Both the position numbers and the translations under genes were made by a program. The notes below the pieces were generated by a model. The model was not told where the DNA came from. It ran no database searches and saw only the letters and a list, made by a program, of their open reading frames with translations. A stretch of 64,000 bases of DNA, from assembly GCF_900110185.1 (NCBI RefSeq), contig NZ_FOCT01000005.1:197076-261075 (forward strand), given 5' to 3'. This DNA comes from Nitrosospira multiformis (GTDB lineage: Bacteria; Pseudomonadota; Gammaproteobacteria; Burkholderiales; Nitrosomonadaceae). Each line of letters opens with the position of its first letter. Position 1 is the stretch's first letter. Below are positions 27,723-36,110 of the stretch, one piece after another.

Positions 27723-28805
27723 GTGTATTCGCTTGAGCTCACCAAACCGGATGGCCGCCGGCTGACCCTGTATTCCCGTGAGGCTATTAATCCTGATATC
27801 GTTGCGCCCAGCCCCTTCGCGGAGCCGCTGAACGCGCACCCTCACCTGCGATGGCACCCGTTACGCGGAGAGTGGGTAACGTATGCAGCGTATCGGCAGG
27901 GGCGGACATTTTTGCCACCACCTGAATATAATCCGCTCGGCATAACAACTGATCCCGCTCATCCCACCGAGGTACCTGCCGGTGATTGGGATGTGGCTGT
28001 CTTCGACAACCGTTTCCCGTCCCTGGGGCCAATAGGAGAGCCTCCCTTGCTTATCGTGCCAAGCGCGCCGGCTGTAGGGCATTGCGAGGTAGTAGTTTTC
28101 ACGAAAGATGCCAAAGCTTCGCTTGGTGCCTTGCCGCTCGCTCATATCGAATTATTGATGGAAGTATGGGCAGACCGTACCGCTGTGATGGCGCAGCGGG
28201 GAGATATAGCTTACGTATTGCCATTCGAGAACCGGGGTGCAGAGGTTGGTGTAACACTGCACCATCCACATGGTCAAATTTACGCCTACCCCCTTGTGCC
28301 GCCTGTACCTAGCCGCATGCAGCAGGAGGCGCAACGCTACCATGAAGCGAAAGGCAGTGGAGTGCTACAGGATCTCATTACCGGGGAGCGGGAGGCGGGT
28401 GTGCGCATGCTTTATGAGGGTGAACACGCCGTTGCCTTCGTCCCGGTATGCGCGCGTTATCCATATGAGGTCTGGGTCGCACCAACGGAACCGGTTGAAA
28501 GTTTTATCCACCTCACGCCAGATCAACGGTTAGACCTGGCGCGAGCATTGAAGACGGTTCTGCTCAAATATGAAGGCCTCTGGCAGAGGCCTTTTCCTTA
28601 TCTGATGGCGTGGTACCAGGCCCCGATCGATGGAAAAACTCATCCTGAATCGCACCTGCACGCAGAATTCTATCCCCCCTATCGCACCCGTGATCGGCTC
28701 AAATATCTTGCAGGTACAGAAATCGCAGCAGGCTTCTTTGCGATGGACGCGTTGCCTGAGGAAAAAGCGCGCGAGCTTCAGCAGGTAGAGGTTACTGTCG
28801 AATGA
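27723..28805 (+). CDS. galT: Galactose-1-phosphate uridylyltransferase
   Basis: The 360-residue enzyme exchanges UMP between UDP-glucose and galactose-1-phosphate (Leloir pathway). The active-site [10 protein letters not shown] has His181-Pro-His183; His183 is the covalent nucleophile. An N-terminal [10 protein letters not shown] and C-terminal HLHAEFYPP supply further metal and substrate positions. The start is GTG 27723, immediately after the TAG of the glycosidase gene, so translation is coupled. Its own stop overlaps a small ORF by four bases (ATGA). Confidence 0.95.
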   Translation: MYSLELTKPDGRRLTLYSREAINPDIVAPSPFAEPLNAHPHLRWHPLRGEWVTYAAYRQGRTFLPPPEYNPLGITTDPAHPTEVPAGDWDVAVFDNRFPSLGPIGEPPLLIVPSAPAVGHCEVVVFTKDAKASLGALPLAHIELLMEVWADRTAVMAQRGDIAYVLPFENRGAEVGVTLHHPHGQIYAYPLVPPVPSRMQQEAQRYHEAKGSGVLQDLITGEREAGVRMLYEGEHAVAFVPVCARYPYEVWVAPTEPVESFIHLTPDQRLDLARALKTVLLKYEGLWQRPFPYLMAWYQAPIDGKTHPESHLHAEFYPPYRTRDRLKYLAGTEIAAGFFAMDALPEEKARELQQVEVTVE

Positions 28806-28906
28806 ATATATTTCGCCGTTCTCCCGACAATCGATCTGGAATTTTCTTTGAGGCTCGAAATCGGCGAGACAAGCAATGCAGCTCAGATTTTACGGAGGCG
28901 GGGTGA
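28802..28906 (+). CDS. 34-codon ORF linking galT to galK by overlaps at both ends
   Basis: The ATG overlaps the galT stop (ATGA), and the TGA overlaps the GTG start of galK (GTGA). The 34-residue sequence starts [10 protein letters not shown] and ends DFTEAG; it is rich in Arg and polar residues and has no membrane segment. I do not recognise it. The fit at both ends suggests it carries ribosomes from galT to galK; whether the peptide itself has a job is unknown. Chance is possible but needs both overlaps to coincide. Confidence 0.5.
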   Translation: MNIFRRSPDNRSGIFFEARNRRDKQCSSDFTEAG

Positions 28907-29979
28907 GCAGTTTCGAGGCTGTATTTGGAAATTCGCCTGAGGTTGTGGCACGTGCGCCGGGCCGCGTTAACCTGCTGGGAGAGCATACCGACTACAACGA
29001 AGGTTATGTACTGCCGATTGCGATCGAGCAGCAAACGAGCGTCAGCGTGAGTGTGAGTCATAGCAACAGCGAGCAGTACGCATTGTATTCGGAAACGCTC
29101 GATGACATCGTTTACTTTACTCTCGGCAAATCTCCAACTGAGCACTTCGCGACCTACGTATATGGATGTTTGATGGAAGCTCGTGCGGTTGGGGTGAAGG
29201 TGCCGGTGCTGGATATCTACATTCAATCAGATGTGCCGATGGGAGCCGGCCTGTCCTCCAGCGCAGCACTTGAGGTAGCTACATTGCGAGTCCTGCGTGT
29301 GCTGACCGGTTTTCCCCTGGATGATGTGCAAATCGCACAACTCGCTCAGCGCGCGGAAATCCAGTACGCAGGAGTGCGCTGTGGCATCATGGATCAGATG
29401 GCAGCTAGTCTTGCGGGAACCAGGGAGGCCTTGTTGCTGGACACCCTTACGCTTGAGCGACGGCTGGTTCCCTTACCGCCCGCTTCAGCTGTGCTGGTAC
29501 TCGATTCGGGCGTTGCACGGACACTGGCCGGAAGCGGCTACAACCAGCGGCGTGCCGAGTGTGAGGAAGCGGCACGCCAACTTGGGGTGAGTACACTTCG
29601 TGACCTCCAGGATGTATCACTGGCCGATGCTTTGCCTGAGCCCCTGAGCCGACGAGTGCGCCATATCGTAAGCGAGAACGCGCGCGTACTGCGAGCGGCG
29701 GAATGCAACAACGCCGAGGAGTTCGGCATGCTGATGAACGCATCCCATGCCAGTTTGCGCGACGATTATGAGGTCTCGGTTTCTCAACTTGATCAATTGG
29801 TGACGCTGCTTCAGGCTCATCCTGATGTTTATGGAGCGCGCTTGACAGGAGCAGGCTTTGGGGGGGCGTGCGTCGCCTTATGCAAGCCAGGGTCATTGCA
29901 GCAGATTTCCGAAGCGGTGCTGCAAGATTATTCAAACGTGGGCTTGAAGGGAGGCGTCCTTGTGCCGCCACATTGGTGA
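28903..29979 (+). CDS. galK: Galactokinase
   Basis: The GHMP kinase phosphorylates galactose at C1. Three motifs are intact: GRVNLLGEHTDYNEGYVLP near residues 21-39, PMGAGLSSSAALEVA near 115-129 and GAGFGGACVALC near 320-331. I choose GTG 28903 (358 residues), four bases after GGAGG and overlapping the small ORF stop; the track-length alternative ATG 28876 adds nine residues without family character. A run of seven G encodes the GFGGA glycines. It forms a Leloir block with galT; galE and galM are not in the window. Confidence 0.95.
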   Translation: MSSFEAVFGNSPEVVARAPGRVNLLGEHTDYNEGYVLPIAIEQQTSVSVSVSHSNSEQYALYSETLDDIVYFTLGKSPTEHFATYVYGCLMEARAVGVKVPVLDIYIQSDVPMGAGLSSSAALEVATLRVLRVLTGFPLDDVQIAQLAQRAEIQYAGVRCGIMDQMAASLAGTREALLLDTLTLERRLVPLPPASAVLVLDSGVARTLAGSGYNQRRAECEEAARQLGVSTLRDLQDVSLADALPEPLSRRVRHIVSENARVLRAAECNNAEEFGMLMNASHASLRDDYEVSVSQLDQLVTLLQAHPDVYGARLTGAGFGGACVALCKPGSLQQISEAVLQDYSNVGLKGGVLVPPHW

Positions 29980-30042
29980 ATAGAACCGCTATTGTAGGGA
30001 CAGGTTCAGCATCCTGAGCTTTCTGTTTTTTTGAGAATGGCT

Positions 30043-31071
30043 ATGCAAAACCAAAACGGCTTGATGCAGGCAATGGTGTTGGACGCCCCCCGAGAAAAGG
30101 TTCAGATGCGCTGTATCCCGCGCCCCCAGCCGGGTCCTGATCAGTTATTGATCGAGATTGCCGCCTGTGCAGTCTGCCGCACCGACCTGCACGTAGTGGA
30201 TGGCGAATTGCCTCACCCGAAACTGCCTATTATCCCGGGGCATGAAATCGTTGGACGCGTAATTGCACGCGGAGCGGATGTTCGGGATTTCGCAGTGGGA
30301 GAAAGGATTGGTATTCCCTGGCTGGGCTGGACATGCGGGCATTGCCGCTATTGTCTCGATGGGCGGGAAAATCTGTGCCCGAATGCCAGATTCACCGGTT
30401 ATCAGATCGACGGGGGTTATGCGGAATATACCGTCGCAGGCGCCCGCTATTGTTTTCGCATTCCGGACCGTTATAGCGACTCGGAAGCTGCTCCGTTGCT
30501 ATGCGCGGGATTGATCAGCTACCGCGCACTCAAGATGACCGGCAATGCCGAGCGGGTAGGTATCTACGGCTTTGGCGCTGCGGCACACATTGTCGCTCAA
30601 ATTCTGCATTACCAAGGGCGCAAACTTTTTGTATTTACACGCCCGGGTGATGCGACCGCGCAGGAATTCGCCCACAAGATGGGTGCAGTCTGGGCGGGCA
30701 GTTCGGATACGGTGCCCCCCGAAGAACTCGACGCGGCCATCATCTTTGCTCCGGTAGGAGCCCTTGTGCCTATCGCTCTGCGCGCTATTTGTCCCGGCGG
30801 AATCGTCGTCTGCGGGGGAATTCACATGAGTGACATTCCCGCTTTTCCTTATGACATCCTATGGCGCGAAAAACGTCTGGTTTCCGTTGCCAATCTTACC
30901 CGGCGGGACGCCGAGGAATTCTTAAAACTGGCACCGCAAGTGCCAATTTGCGTGACTACGGAATCCTTTCCACTCAGCGAGGCGAATACGGCTTTGACAA
31001 GGTTGGGGGAAGGAAAGCTGACAGGTGCTGCAGTGCTCATTCCGAAAAGAGGGGACGTTTCCCTCTCCTGA
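30043..31071 (+). CDS. Zinc-dependent alcohol dehydrogenase (MDR family)
   Basis: 342 residues from ATG 30043, six bases after GAGA; in-frame starts at 30031 and 30037 also exist. Catalytic-zinc ligands lie in CAVCRTDLH and PGHEIVG; the structural zinc loop CGHCRYCLDGRENLC has all four cysteines. The Rossmann motif reads GIYGFGAAAHI, a little unusual (GFGAAA for GxGxxG). The family oxidises alcohols or reduces aldehydes with NAD(P). It follows galK by 63 bases and may share that transcript; a link to galactose is not shown by sequence. Confidence 0.9.
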   Translation: MQNQNGLMQAMVLDAPREKVQMRCIPRPQPGPDQLLIEIAACAVCRTDLHVVDGELPHPKLPIIPGHEIVGRVIARGADVRDFAVGERIGIPWLGWTCGHCRYCLDGRENLCPNARFTGYQIDGGYAEYTVAGARYCFRIPDRYSDSEAAPLLCAGLISYRALKMTGNAERVGIYGFGAAAHIVAQILHYQGRKLFVFTRPGDATAQEFAHKMGAVWAGSSDTVPPEELDAAIIFAPVGALVPIALRAICPGGIVVCGGIHMSDIPAFPYDILWREKRLVSVANLTRRDAEEFLKLAPQVPICVTTESFPLSEANTALTRLGEGKLTGAAVLIPKRGDVSLS

Positions 31072-31218
31072 AGCGGAACAGGGTTCTGGGGTTATGCTGG
31101 GGGGGAGGATAGTGCCTCGAGTAGCAAGTATTGCTGCTCATACCGTCAGGCAACCCTTTGCCCCCTCCGCCTTAAACCTTCGTCCCCCTCGACCTGAAGC
31201 CTTCATCCTCTATGCGCC

Positions 31219-31320
31219 CCTGAGCCCTTCGTTCCCGCTCGTCCTGATCCGGAGTCTGTCGAGAGATCGAGTTCGACCCGTGCTCAGGACAGGCTTGTCG
31301 AAGACAGGAACGCCATCAGG
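31219..31320. repeat. REP-like nested palindrome after the alcohol dehydrogenase gene
   Basis: About 100 bases of nested inverted repeats: CCTGA/TCAGG (31219, 31316), CGTTCC/GGAACG (31230, 31307) and GTCCTGA/TCAGGAC (31241, 31284). The inner CTTGTCGAAG and TCAGGAC words match the style of the interspersed intergenic repeats common in proteobacteria. The rest of 31072-31483 holds no gene. Confidence 0.6.
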
Positions 31321-31483
31321 ATAAATCCGTCAAGGGCCACAGGTGCAAGGTAAACAGAAATGAGCCAGGGTGCTGGAAATCCGGGTGCTGAAAATCCTTT
31401 TCGTCAGCCCCAAAGACCGCAAGCCCCACAGTTTGTTACAATTATCATTTTGCATCATTCCGAACCCCTTTCTTAATCGCTTG

Positions 31484-33670
31484 ATGAACAAACGGAAAAT
31501 CCTCGTCACCTCGGCCCTGCCCTATGCCAACGGCAGCATCCATCTCGGCCATCTGGTGGAGTACATACAGACTGACATCTGGGTTCGTTTCCAGAAAATG
31601 CAAGAGCACGAGGTCCATTATGTTTGCGCGGACGACGCGCATGGCACGCCGATCATGCTTCGCGCAGAGCAGGAAAGCATCACTCCACGACAGCTGATAG
31701 ACCGCGTATGGCATGAGCATAAGGCGGATTTCGATGGTTTCCATATTGGCTTCGACCACTATTACACTACCGATTCGCCTGAGAATCAGGCGTTTTGCGA
31801 AGATATCTACCGTCAGCTCAGGGCAAGGGATCTGATTGCCAAACGTTCGGTGGAACAGTTTTATGATCCGGTCAAGCAGATGTTTTTGCCGGATCGATAC
31901 ATCAAGGGCGAATGCCCAAGGTGTCATGCCGGCGACCAGTATGGAGATTCCTGTGAGGTTTGCGGAGCCACCTATTCGCCCACCGACCTGATCAGCCCCT
32001 ACTCTGCCGTCTCCGGCGCCAAACCGGAGCGCCGCACTTCGAATCACTATTTCTTCAAACTCTCGGATGTGCGTTGCGAAACTTTCCTCAAAAACTGGAT
32101 ATTTGAATCGATTCCGGCTCAACCTGGCGTCGCTTTGGAAACGAGACCGCGACTTCAACCTGAAGCTGCCAATAAAATGAACGAGTGGCTTTCAGCGGGC
32201 CTCGTGGATTGGGATATCTCGCGTGATGCACCCTATTTCGGCTTCCCTATTCCACATACCGGCGGAAAGAAATTTTTCTATGTGTGGCTGGATGCGCCGG
32301 TCGGCTATTTCGGCAGCTTCAAGAATTACTTCAAGCAGAACCAGCGAACCCAGGCCGAGATCGATGAATTCCTGCGTCCTGGTGGCAATACGGAAATGGT
32401 GCATTTCATAGGGAAGGATATTCTCTACTTTCACGCCCTGTTCTGGCCGGCAATGCTGGAATTCTCGGGATATCGCACCCCTACTCAGATTTATGCTCAC
32501 GGGTTTCTCACCGTCAACGGCCAGAAAATGTCCAAATCCCGGGGGACTTTCATTACCGCTGAGAGCTATCTGAAGCAATGTCTGAATCCGGAATGGTTGC
32601 GTTATTACTACGCTGCCAAACTCAACGACAGCATGGAGGATATCGATCTCAACTTCGAGGATTTTGTCGCGCGCGTGAACAGCGATCTGGTAGGGAAATA
32701 TGTCAATATCGCCAGCAGATGCGCAGGGTTCATCATCAAAAAATTCGGTGGCGAGCTTACGCACAACATTTCGGAAGCAAGCCGGAAATGGTTCAATCAG
32801 TTTCTTTTTTGCGAACTGGGAGAGGGAGATACTTTCCTCGGTCGTCATATGTCCATTGCAAATTTCTATGAACGCAGGGAGTTCAGCAAAGCGATCAAGG
32901 AAATCATGTCGGCGGCGGATGTGGCCAACCAATATGTGGATCGGATGAAACCCTGGGTATTGGCGAAAGACAGCAGGAACGACAGGGAATTGCATGAAGT
33001 ATGCAGCGTCGCGTTGAATATGTTCCGGATGCTGACGGTGTATCTGAAACCCGTGTTGCCGAAGCTTGCGATGGAAGCGGAGCAGTTCCTGGGATTGGAT
33101 CCTCTTACATGGAAGGATGCAAATTCGCAGCACAGATTATTGCCGGAGGGACATCGGATCAACGATTACGAGCACTTGATGACCCGGATCGATCCGAAAC
33201 AGATCGAAATGCTTACCAATGCAAACAAGGAAAGCCTGGCGCCCGCAGAGTCACAGCAGGCTGCACAAGCTGTAGAAACCATGGAAAAAAACTCTTCCGC
33301 CACACCTGCGCCTGCAAAAGCAGGAGAAGCAGGTCAAGCCAGTGCGTCGACCATCTCCATCGAGGATTTCGGCAAAATCGATCTCAGGGTCGCGAAAATC
33401 CTCGATGCGGAGCATGTGCCGGGCGCCGACAAGCTGCTCAAGCTCACCCTGGATATCGCATCCGAGCAGCGAACCGTATTTGCGGGCATAAAATCCGCCT
33501 ATGATCCCGAGCAGCTCAAGGGACGCCTGACCATCATGGTTGCTAACTTGGCGCCGCGCAAGATGAAGTTCGGTGTATCCGAGGGAATGGTACTGGCGGC
33601 GGGAGACGGTGATGGTCCTTACCTGCTCTCTCCCGATGAAGGCGCCCGGCCGGGAATGAAAGTTAAATAA
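31484..33670 (+). CDS. metG: Methionyl-tRNA synthetase
   Basis: The 728-residue enzyme charges tRNA-Met. I start at ATG 31484 because [22 protein letters not shown] is the standard N-terminus; the frame is open to 31370. The HIGH motif is HLGH (20-23), a zinc knuckle CPRC ... CEVC lies near 143-160, and KMSKS is near 347. After a Pro/Ala-rich linker (about 595-622) comes an EMAP/Trbp111-type tRNA-binding domain ([18 protein letters not shown] to PGMKVK) that dimerises the enzyme. A diverged copy of the last 29 codons occurs at 36114-36203. Confidence 0.97.
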   Translation: MNKRKILVTSALPYANGSIHLGHLVEYIQTDIWVRFQKMQEHEVHYVCADDAHGTPIMLRAEQESITPRQLIDRVWHEHKADFDGFHIGFDHYYTTDSPENQAFCEDIYRQLRARDLIAKRSVEQFYDPVKQMFLPDRYIKGECPRCHAGDQYGDSCEVCGATYSPTDLISPYSAVSGAKPERRTSNHYFFKLSDVRCETFLKNWIFESIPAQPGVALETRPRLQPEAANKMNEWLSAGLVDWDISRDAPYFGFPIPHTGGKKFFYVWLDAPVGYFGSFKNYFKQNQRTQAEIDEFLRPGGNTEMVHFIGKDILYFHALFWPAMLEFSGYRTPTQIYAHGFLTVNGQKMSKSRGTFITAESYLKQCLNPEWLRYYYAAKLNDSMEDIDLNFEDFVARVNSDLVGKYVNIASRCAGFIIKKFGGELTHNISEASRKWFNQFLFCELGEGDTFLGRHMSIANFYERREFSKAIKEIMSAADVANQYVDRMKPWVLAKDSRNDRELHEVCSVALNMFRMLTVYLKPVLPKLAMEAEQFLGLDPLTWKDANSQHRLLPEGHRINDYEHLMTRIDPKQIEMLTNANKESLAPAESQQAAQAVETMEKNSSATPAPAKAGEAGQASASTISIEDFGKIDLRVAKILDAEHVPGADKLLKLTLDIASEQRTVFAGIKSAYDPEQLKGRLTIMVANLAPRKMKFGVSEGMVLAAGDGDGPYLLSPDEGARPGMKVK

Positions 33671-33693
33671 CTCCGCTAGACAGTCTCATCCAT

Positions 33694-34096
33694 TTACTGG
33701 GGCGGCGGCTCGGCAGTTATGCAAAGCTTGAAGTTCGGGTTACCTCCTGCGCCCTGCTCCCAGCAACCCGCCCCGTCAACCGCTCCGCATTCCGACGAAT
33801 CGCAATTTTGCGACGCTCCGCCCGCACATTTTGCCGTGCAGGAAGCTCCGTCAGGATCGATTTTTAGCGTCAGGTCATTGGTTGGAGCAACTCCATTTCT
33901 TCTAAGTAATTCCTTCAGCGATTGAAGAGCGCGACGTGTAAGGCCTAATTTGGTATTTTTGAAAAGCTTCCAGCCTGTCTGTCGCCCCCCTGCAACGTCA
34001 CGTCGCTCACCGCGTTCATGTAGCACAGGCGCTAGCCAGTAGTGCCAGTACACCCCCAAGGAAAAGTGAACGACTACGATGATGAATTTTCGTCAT
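33694..34096 (-). pseudogene. Secreted Cys-rich small protein, frameshifted
   Basis: AAGGAGA precedes ATG 34096, and translation gives a neat signal peptide (TKIHHRSRSLFLGGVLALLASACA) that ends at TGA 34016 after 26 residues. The neighbouring frame is open from 34059 through that point to 33694 and carries a protein-like tail with three or four Cys pairs (DGASCTAKCAGG, NCDSSEC, GCWEQ, KLCITAEPPPQ). A one-base indel near 34018-34030 would join the two. It may be a disabled secreted or lipoprotein gene, or a sequencing error. I do not recognise the family. Confidence 0.55.
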
Positions 34097-34566
34097 TATT
34101 GCGTCTCCTTTTGCTCTTGTTTAACAGCTTTAAAAGCCTGTGCGGAAACTGGTGCTCATCGTAAATTACTATTTAACAATTAGCAGAAACTCTGAAAAAC
34201 GTAAGGAATGAGCAATTTCATGCGGTATGGATGCTTTCGATATCATACAGGTACGAATTGGAAAACTTCCTGAGAAGCTTTTAAGCCGGGAATGTCAATC
34301 CGTGTCGAAATCATGGTCCTATGAACCTTGATTTTATTTTCTTGCGTTTTCGTCAGAATGATGTATTTAGATAGTATGAAAGGTTGAATCAGGTTGAATT
34401 TGGGGCGAAATTCATCTGCTAGCGAAATGAAAGTTTACTCAACCGCAGGTGACGCATAAAGGGGAGGACCTCCACCGCGAGCTAAAATACTTCATCTCAT
34501 TTTCCTCATCAATATAGGTTTTCCTGCTCTCTCAGAAAATAGGAGAAATTCGGGGCTTCTACTAGT
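34097..34566. other. AT-rich intergenic stretch
   Basis: About 470 bases between the broken secreted-protein gene and the TPR gene. I see no gene, RNA or strong promoter. Composition is lower in GC than the flanking housekeeping genes, in keeping with an inserted patch. Confidence 0.4.
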
Positions 34567-35925
34567 TTGTTTTCTCAAGATCATATCGAAGCAAAGGTGG
34601 ATAAAACCTACCAAAAAACTGGAGTTGGACAGAGAATTTCTTCATTCCGAAAACCTATTCGAGGTCTAGGATTAACTGTTTTGCTGCTTTTCGGCTTCAG
34701 TTCCCTTATCAAGCTCAAGCAAGCAGTTCGCGCCCAAGTAATTCCAGATCCTGTAGAAGTCCCCAGAGATAAAAAACCTATCAAAAAAAAATCATTTGCG
34801 AGAAGGATTTCATCCTGCTGCAAATTTATCTTTGATCTAATCAAAAAAACCTTATCTGCGAGACGGATTTCATGCTGCCGGAAAATTATCTTTGATCTAA
34901 CCTTAATTGCTGGTTTGTCTTTTGGAATCTGGTCAGTGATCCATCAGGTGTGGCGACTCGAGGTTTTCTTAGATCCTATAGAGGTACCTGAGGATATTGC
35001 GAAATCAGGATATACGGGCATTGTTGTTGCCGAGAAGCTTGCGGATGCAGCGCTTAATATCCAGCATGAATTGCACGCGCAGAAAGCTTTTTCCTACCGC
35101 GGAGTCGAGCGCTCCTCTTCCGTCGAAGAGCCAGGTAAGACTTCCTTCACAGGGCGGGGTAAGAACATAAATCTGCAACAATTTGAAATAAGCGCCCGTA
35201 TACAGGATATATCGGTACCCGGAACACAATTCTCAATGCGAACCATCTCACGATTTATTCGGCAAGAGCTTGGTTTGCTCGTTCATATTCGCGGTGACCT
35301 CGTGCATGAGAAAGGTGGCCTTGTTTTGACCTTGCGAAACATGTCCCCGGAGATACCACACGTGCGTATTCCTCAGCGAGTCGAGCGAGTCGAGCGAGTC
35401 GAGCGAGTCGAGCGAGTCGAGCAATTATTCGAAAAAGGGGGAGAGGCTCTGTGGCGGCTCACGAACCCGTTAGTTCTTGCCCAATACAGGTATCACAAAT
35501 TAGCGTCTTCCACGGATCAGGAGAAAGAGTATCGCGAATCTGTGGAGATCTTTGAGTATTGCTTAAATCATCCATCGAAGACAGGTGATTCCCCAATCCA
35601 CGTCCTTTGGGGCGACTCTCTCCTAGTAATGAAGCAACCCGAGAAAGCAATCAAACAGTATAAAAAGGCCATTGATATCAAGGAGAAGTATGCACCCGCC
35701 TATAATGGATTGGGCAATGCTCTCCTAGACCTCAAGTGTCCCGAAGAAGCAATCGAACAGTATGAAAAGGCCATCAAGCACGATTCGAAATTCGGCCAAG
35801 CCTACTACAACTTAGGGAACGTTCTCCTAGACCTCGGGCGTCGAAAGGATGCGATCAAACAGTGGCCATCGATATCAAGGAGAAGTATGCACCCGCCTAT
35901 AATGGATGGGGCAATGCTCTCCTAA
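34567..35925 (+). CDS. TPR-repeat membrane protein with duplicated N-terminal segment (frame breaks near its end)
   Basis: 452 residues. The N-terminus holds two copies of one unit: a basic RRISS/C-R stretch, a membrane helix (about 36-54 and 111-130) and a closing DP(V/I)EVP(R/E)D. A soluble part follows (about 150-270), then five RVE triplets, then TPRs from about 330 (NPSKTGDSPIHVLWGD, KAIKQYKKAIDIKEKYAPAYNGLGNALL). At 35863 the sequence lacks ATAAAAA relative to its upstream sister repeat, so the last 20 residues are out of frame. The TTG start is doubtful because AGGAG is 21 bases away. Function unknown; TPRs suggest protein binding at the membrane. Confidence 0.65.
   Translation: MFSQDHIEAKVDKTYQKTGVGQRISSFRKPIRGLGLTVLLLFGFSSLIKLKQAVRAQVIPDPVEVPRDKKPIKKKSFARRISSCCKFIFDLIKKTLSARRISCCRKIIFDLTLIAGLSFGIWSVIHQVWRLEVFLDPIEVPEDIAKSGYTGIVVAEKLADAALNIQHELHAQKAFSYRGVERSSSVEEPGKTSFTGRGKNINLQQFEISARIQDISVPGTQFSMRTISRFIRQELGLLVHIRGDLVHEKGGLVLTLRNMSPEIPHVRIPQRVERVERVERVERVEQLFEKGGEALWRLTNPLVLAQYRYHKLASSTDQEKEYRESVEIFEYCLNHPSKTGDSPIHVLWGDSLLVMKQPEKAIKQYKKAIDIKEKYAPAYNGLGNALLDLKCPEEAIEQYEKAIKHDSKFGQAYYNLGNVLLDLGRRKDAIKQWPSISRRSMHPPIMDGAMLS
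35377..35421 (+). repeat. Five perfect 9-bp tandem repeats in the TPR gene
   Basis: CGAGTCGAG is repeated five times and encodes (Arg-Val-Glu)x5. The unit keeps frame, so copy-number change would alter the length of a charged linker between the soluble domain and the TPRs. Confidence 0.95.
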
Positions 35926-36110
35926 ACCTCAATCGGCCCGAAGAAGCAATCGAACAGTATGAAAAGGCTATCTATATCGATAAAGAGTATGTTCCGGCCT
36001 ATAACGGATGGGGCAATGCTCTCCAAAAACTGAATCGACCTGAAGAGGCGAAAGAGAAATTTCGCGAGGCGACTGATCTCACTGGATGTAAATTATTCCG
36101 GCCCTATTGA
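35862..36110 (+). pseudogene. Displaced 3' end of the TPR gene
   Basis: The frame entered after the 7-base deletion encodes two more TPRs (IDIKEKYAPAYNGWGNALLN, EYVPAYNGWGNALQK) and the natural C-terminus FREATDLTGCKLFRPY. Its first 60 or so bases are nearly identical to 35668-35735, showing a recent repeat duplication. With the missing seven bases restored, the whole protein would be about 515 residues. Confidence 0.8.

Noticed and set aside
32192-33133. A 313-residue minus-strand ORF
   Set aside because: Antisense to metG; the sense strand carries the complete set of synthetase motifs.
35377-35421. Tandem repeat as a CRISPR-like array
   Set aside because: The unit is 9 bp without spacers and encodes Arg-Val-Glu in frame; it is a coding microsatellite.
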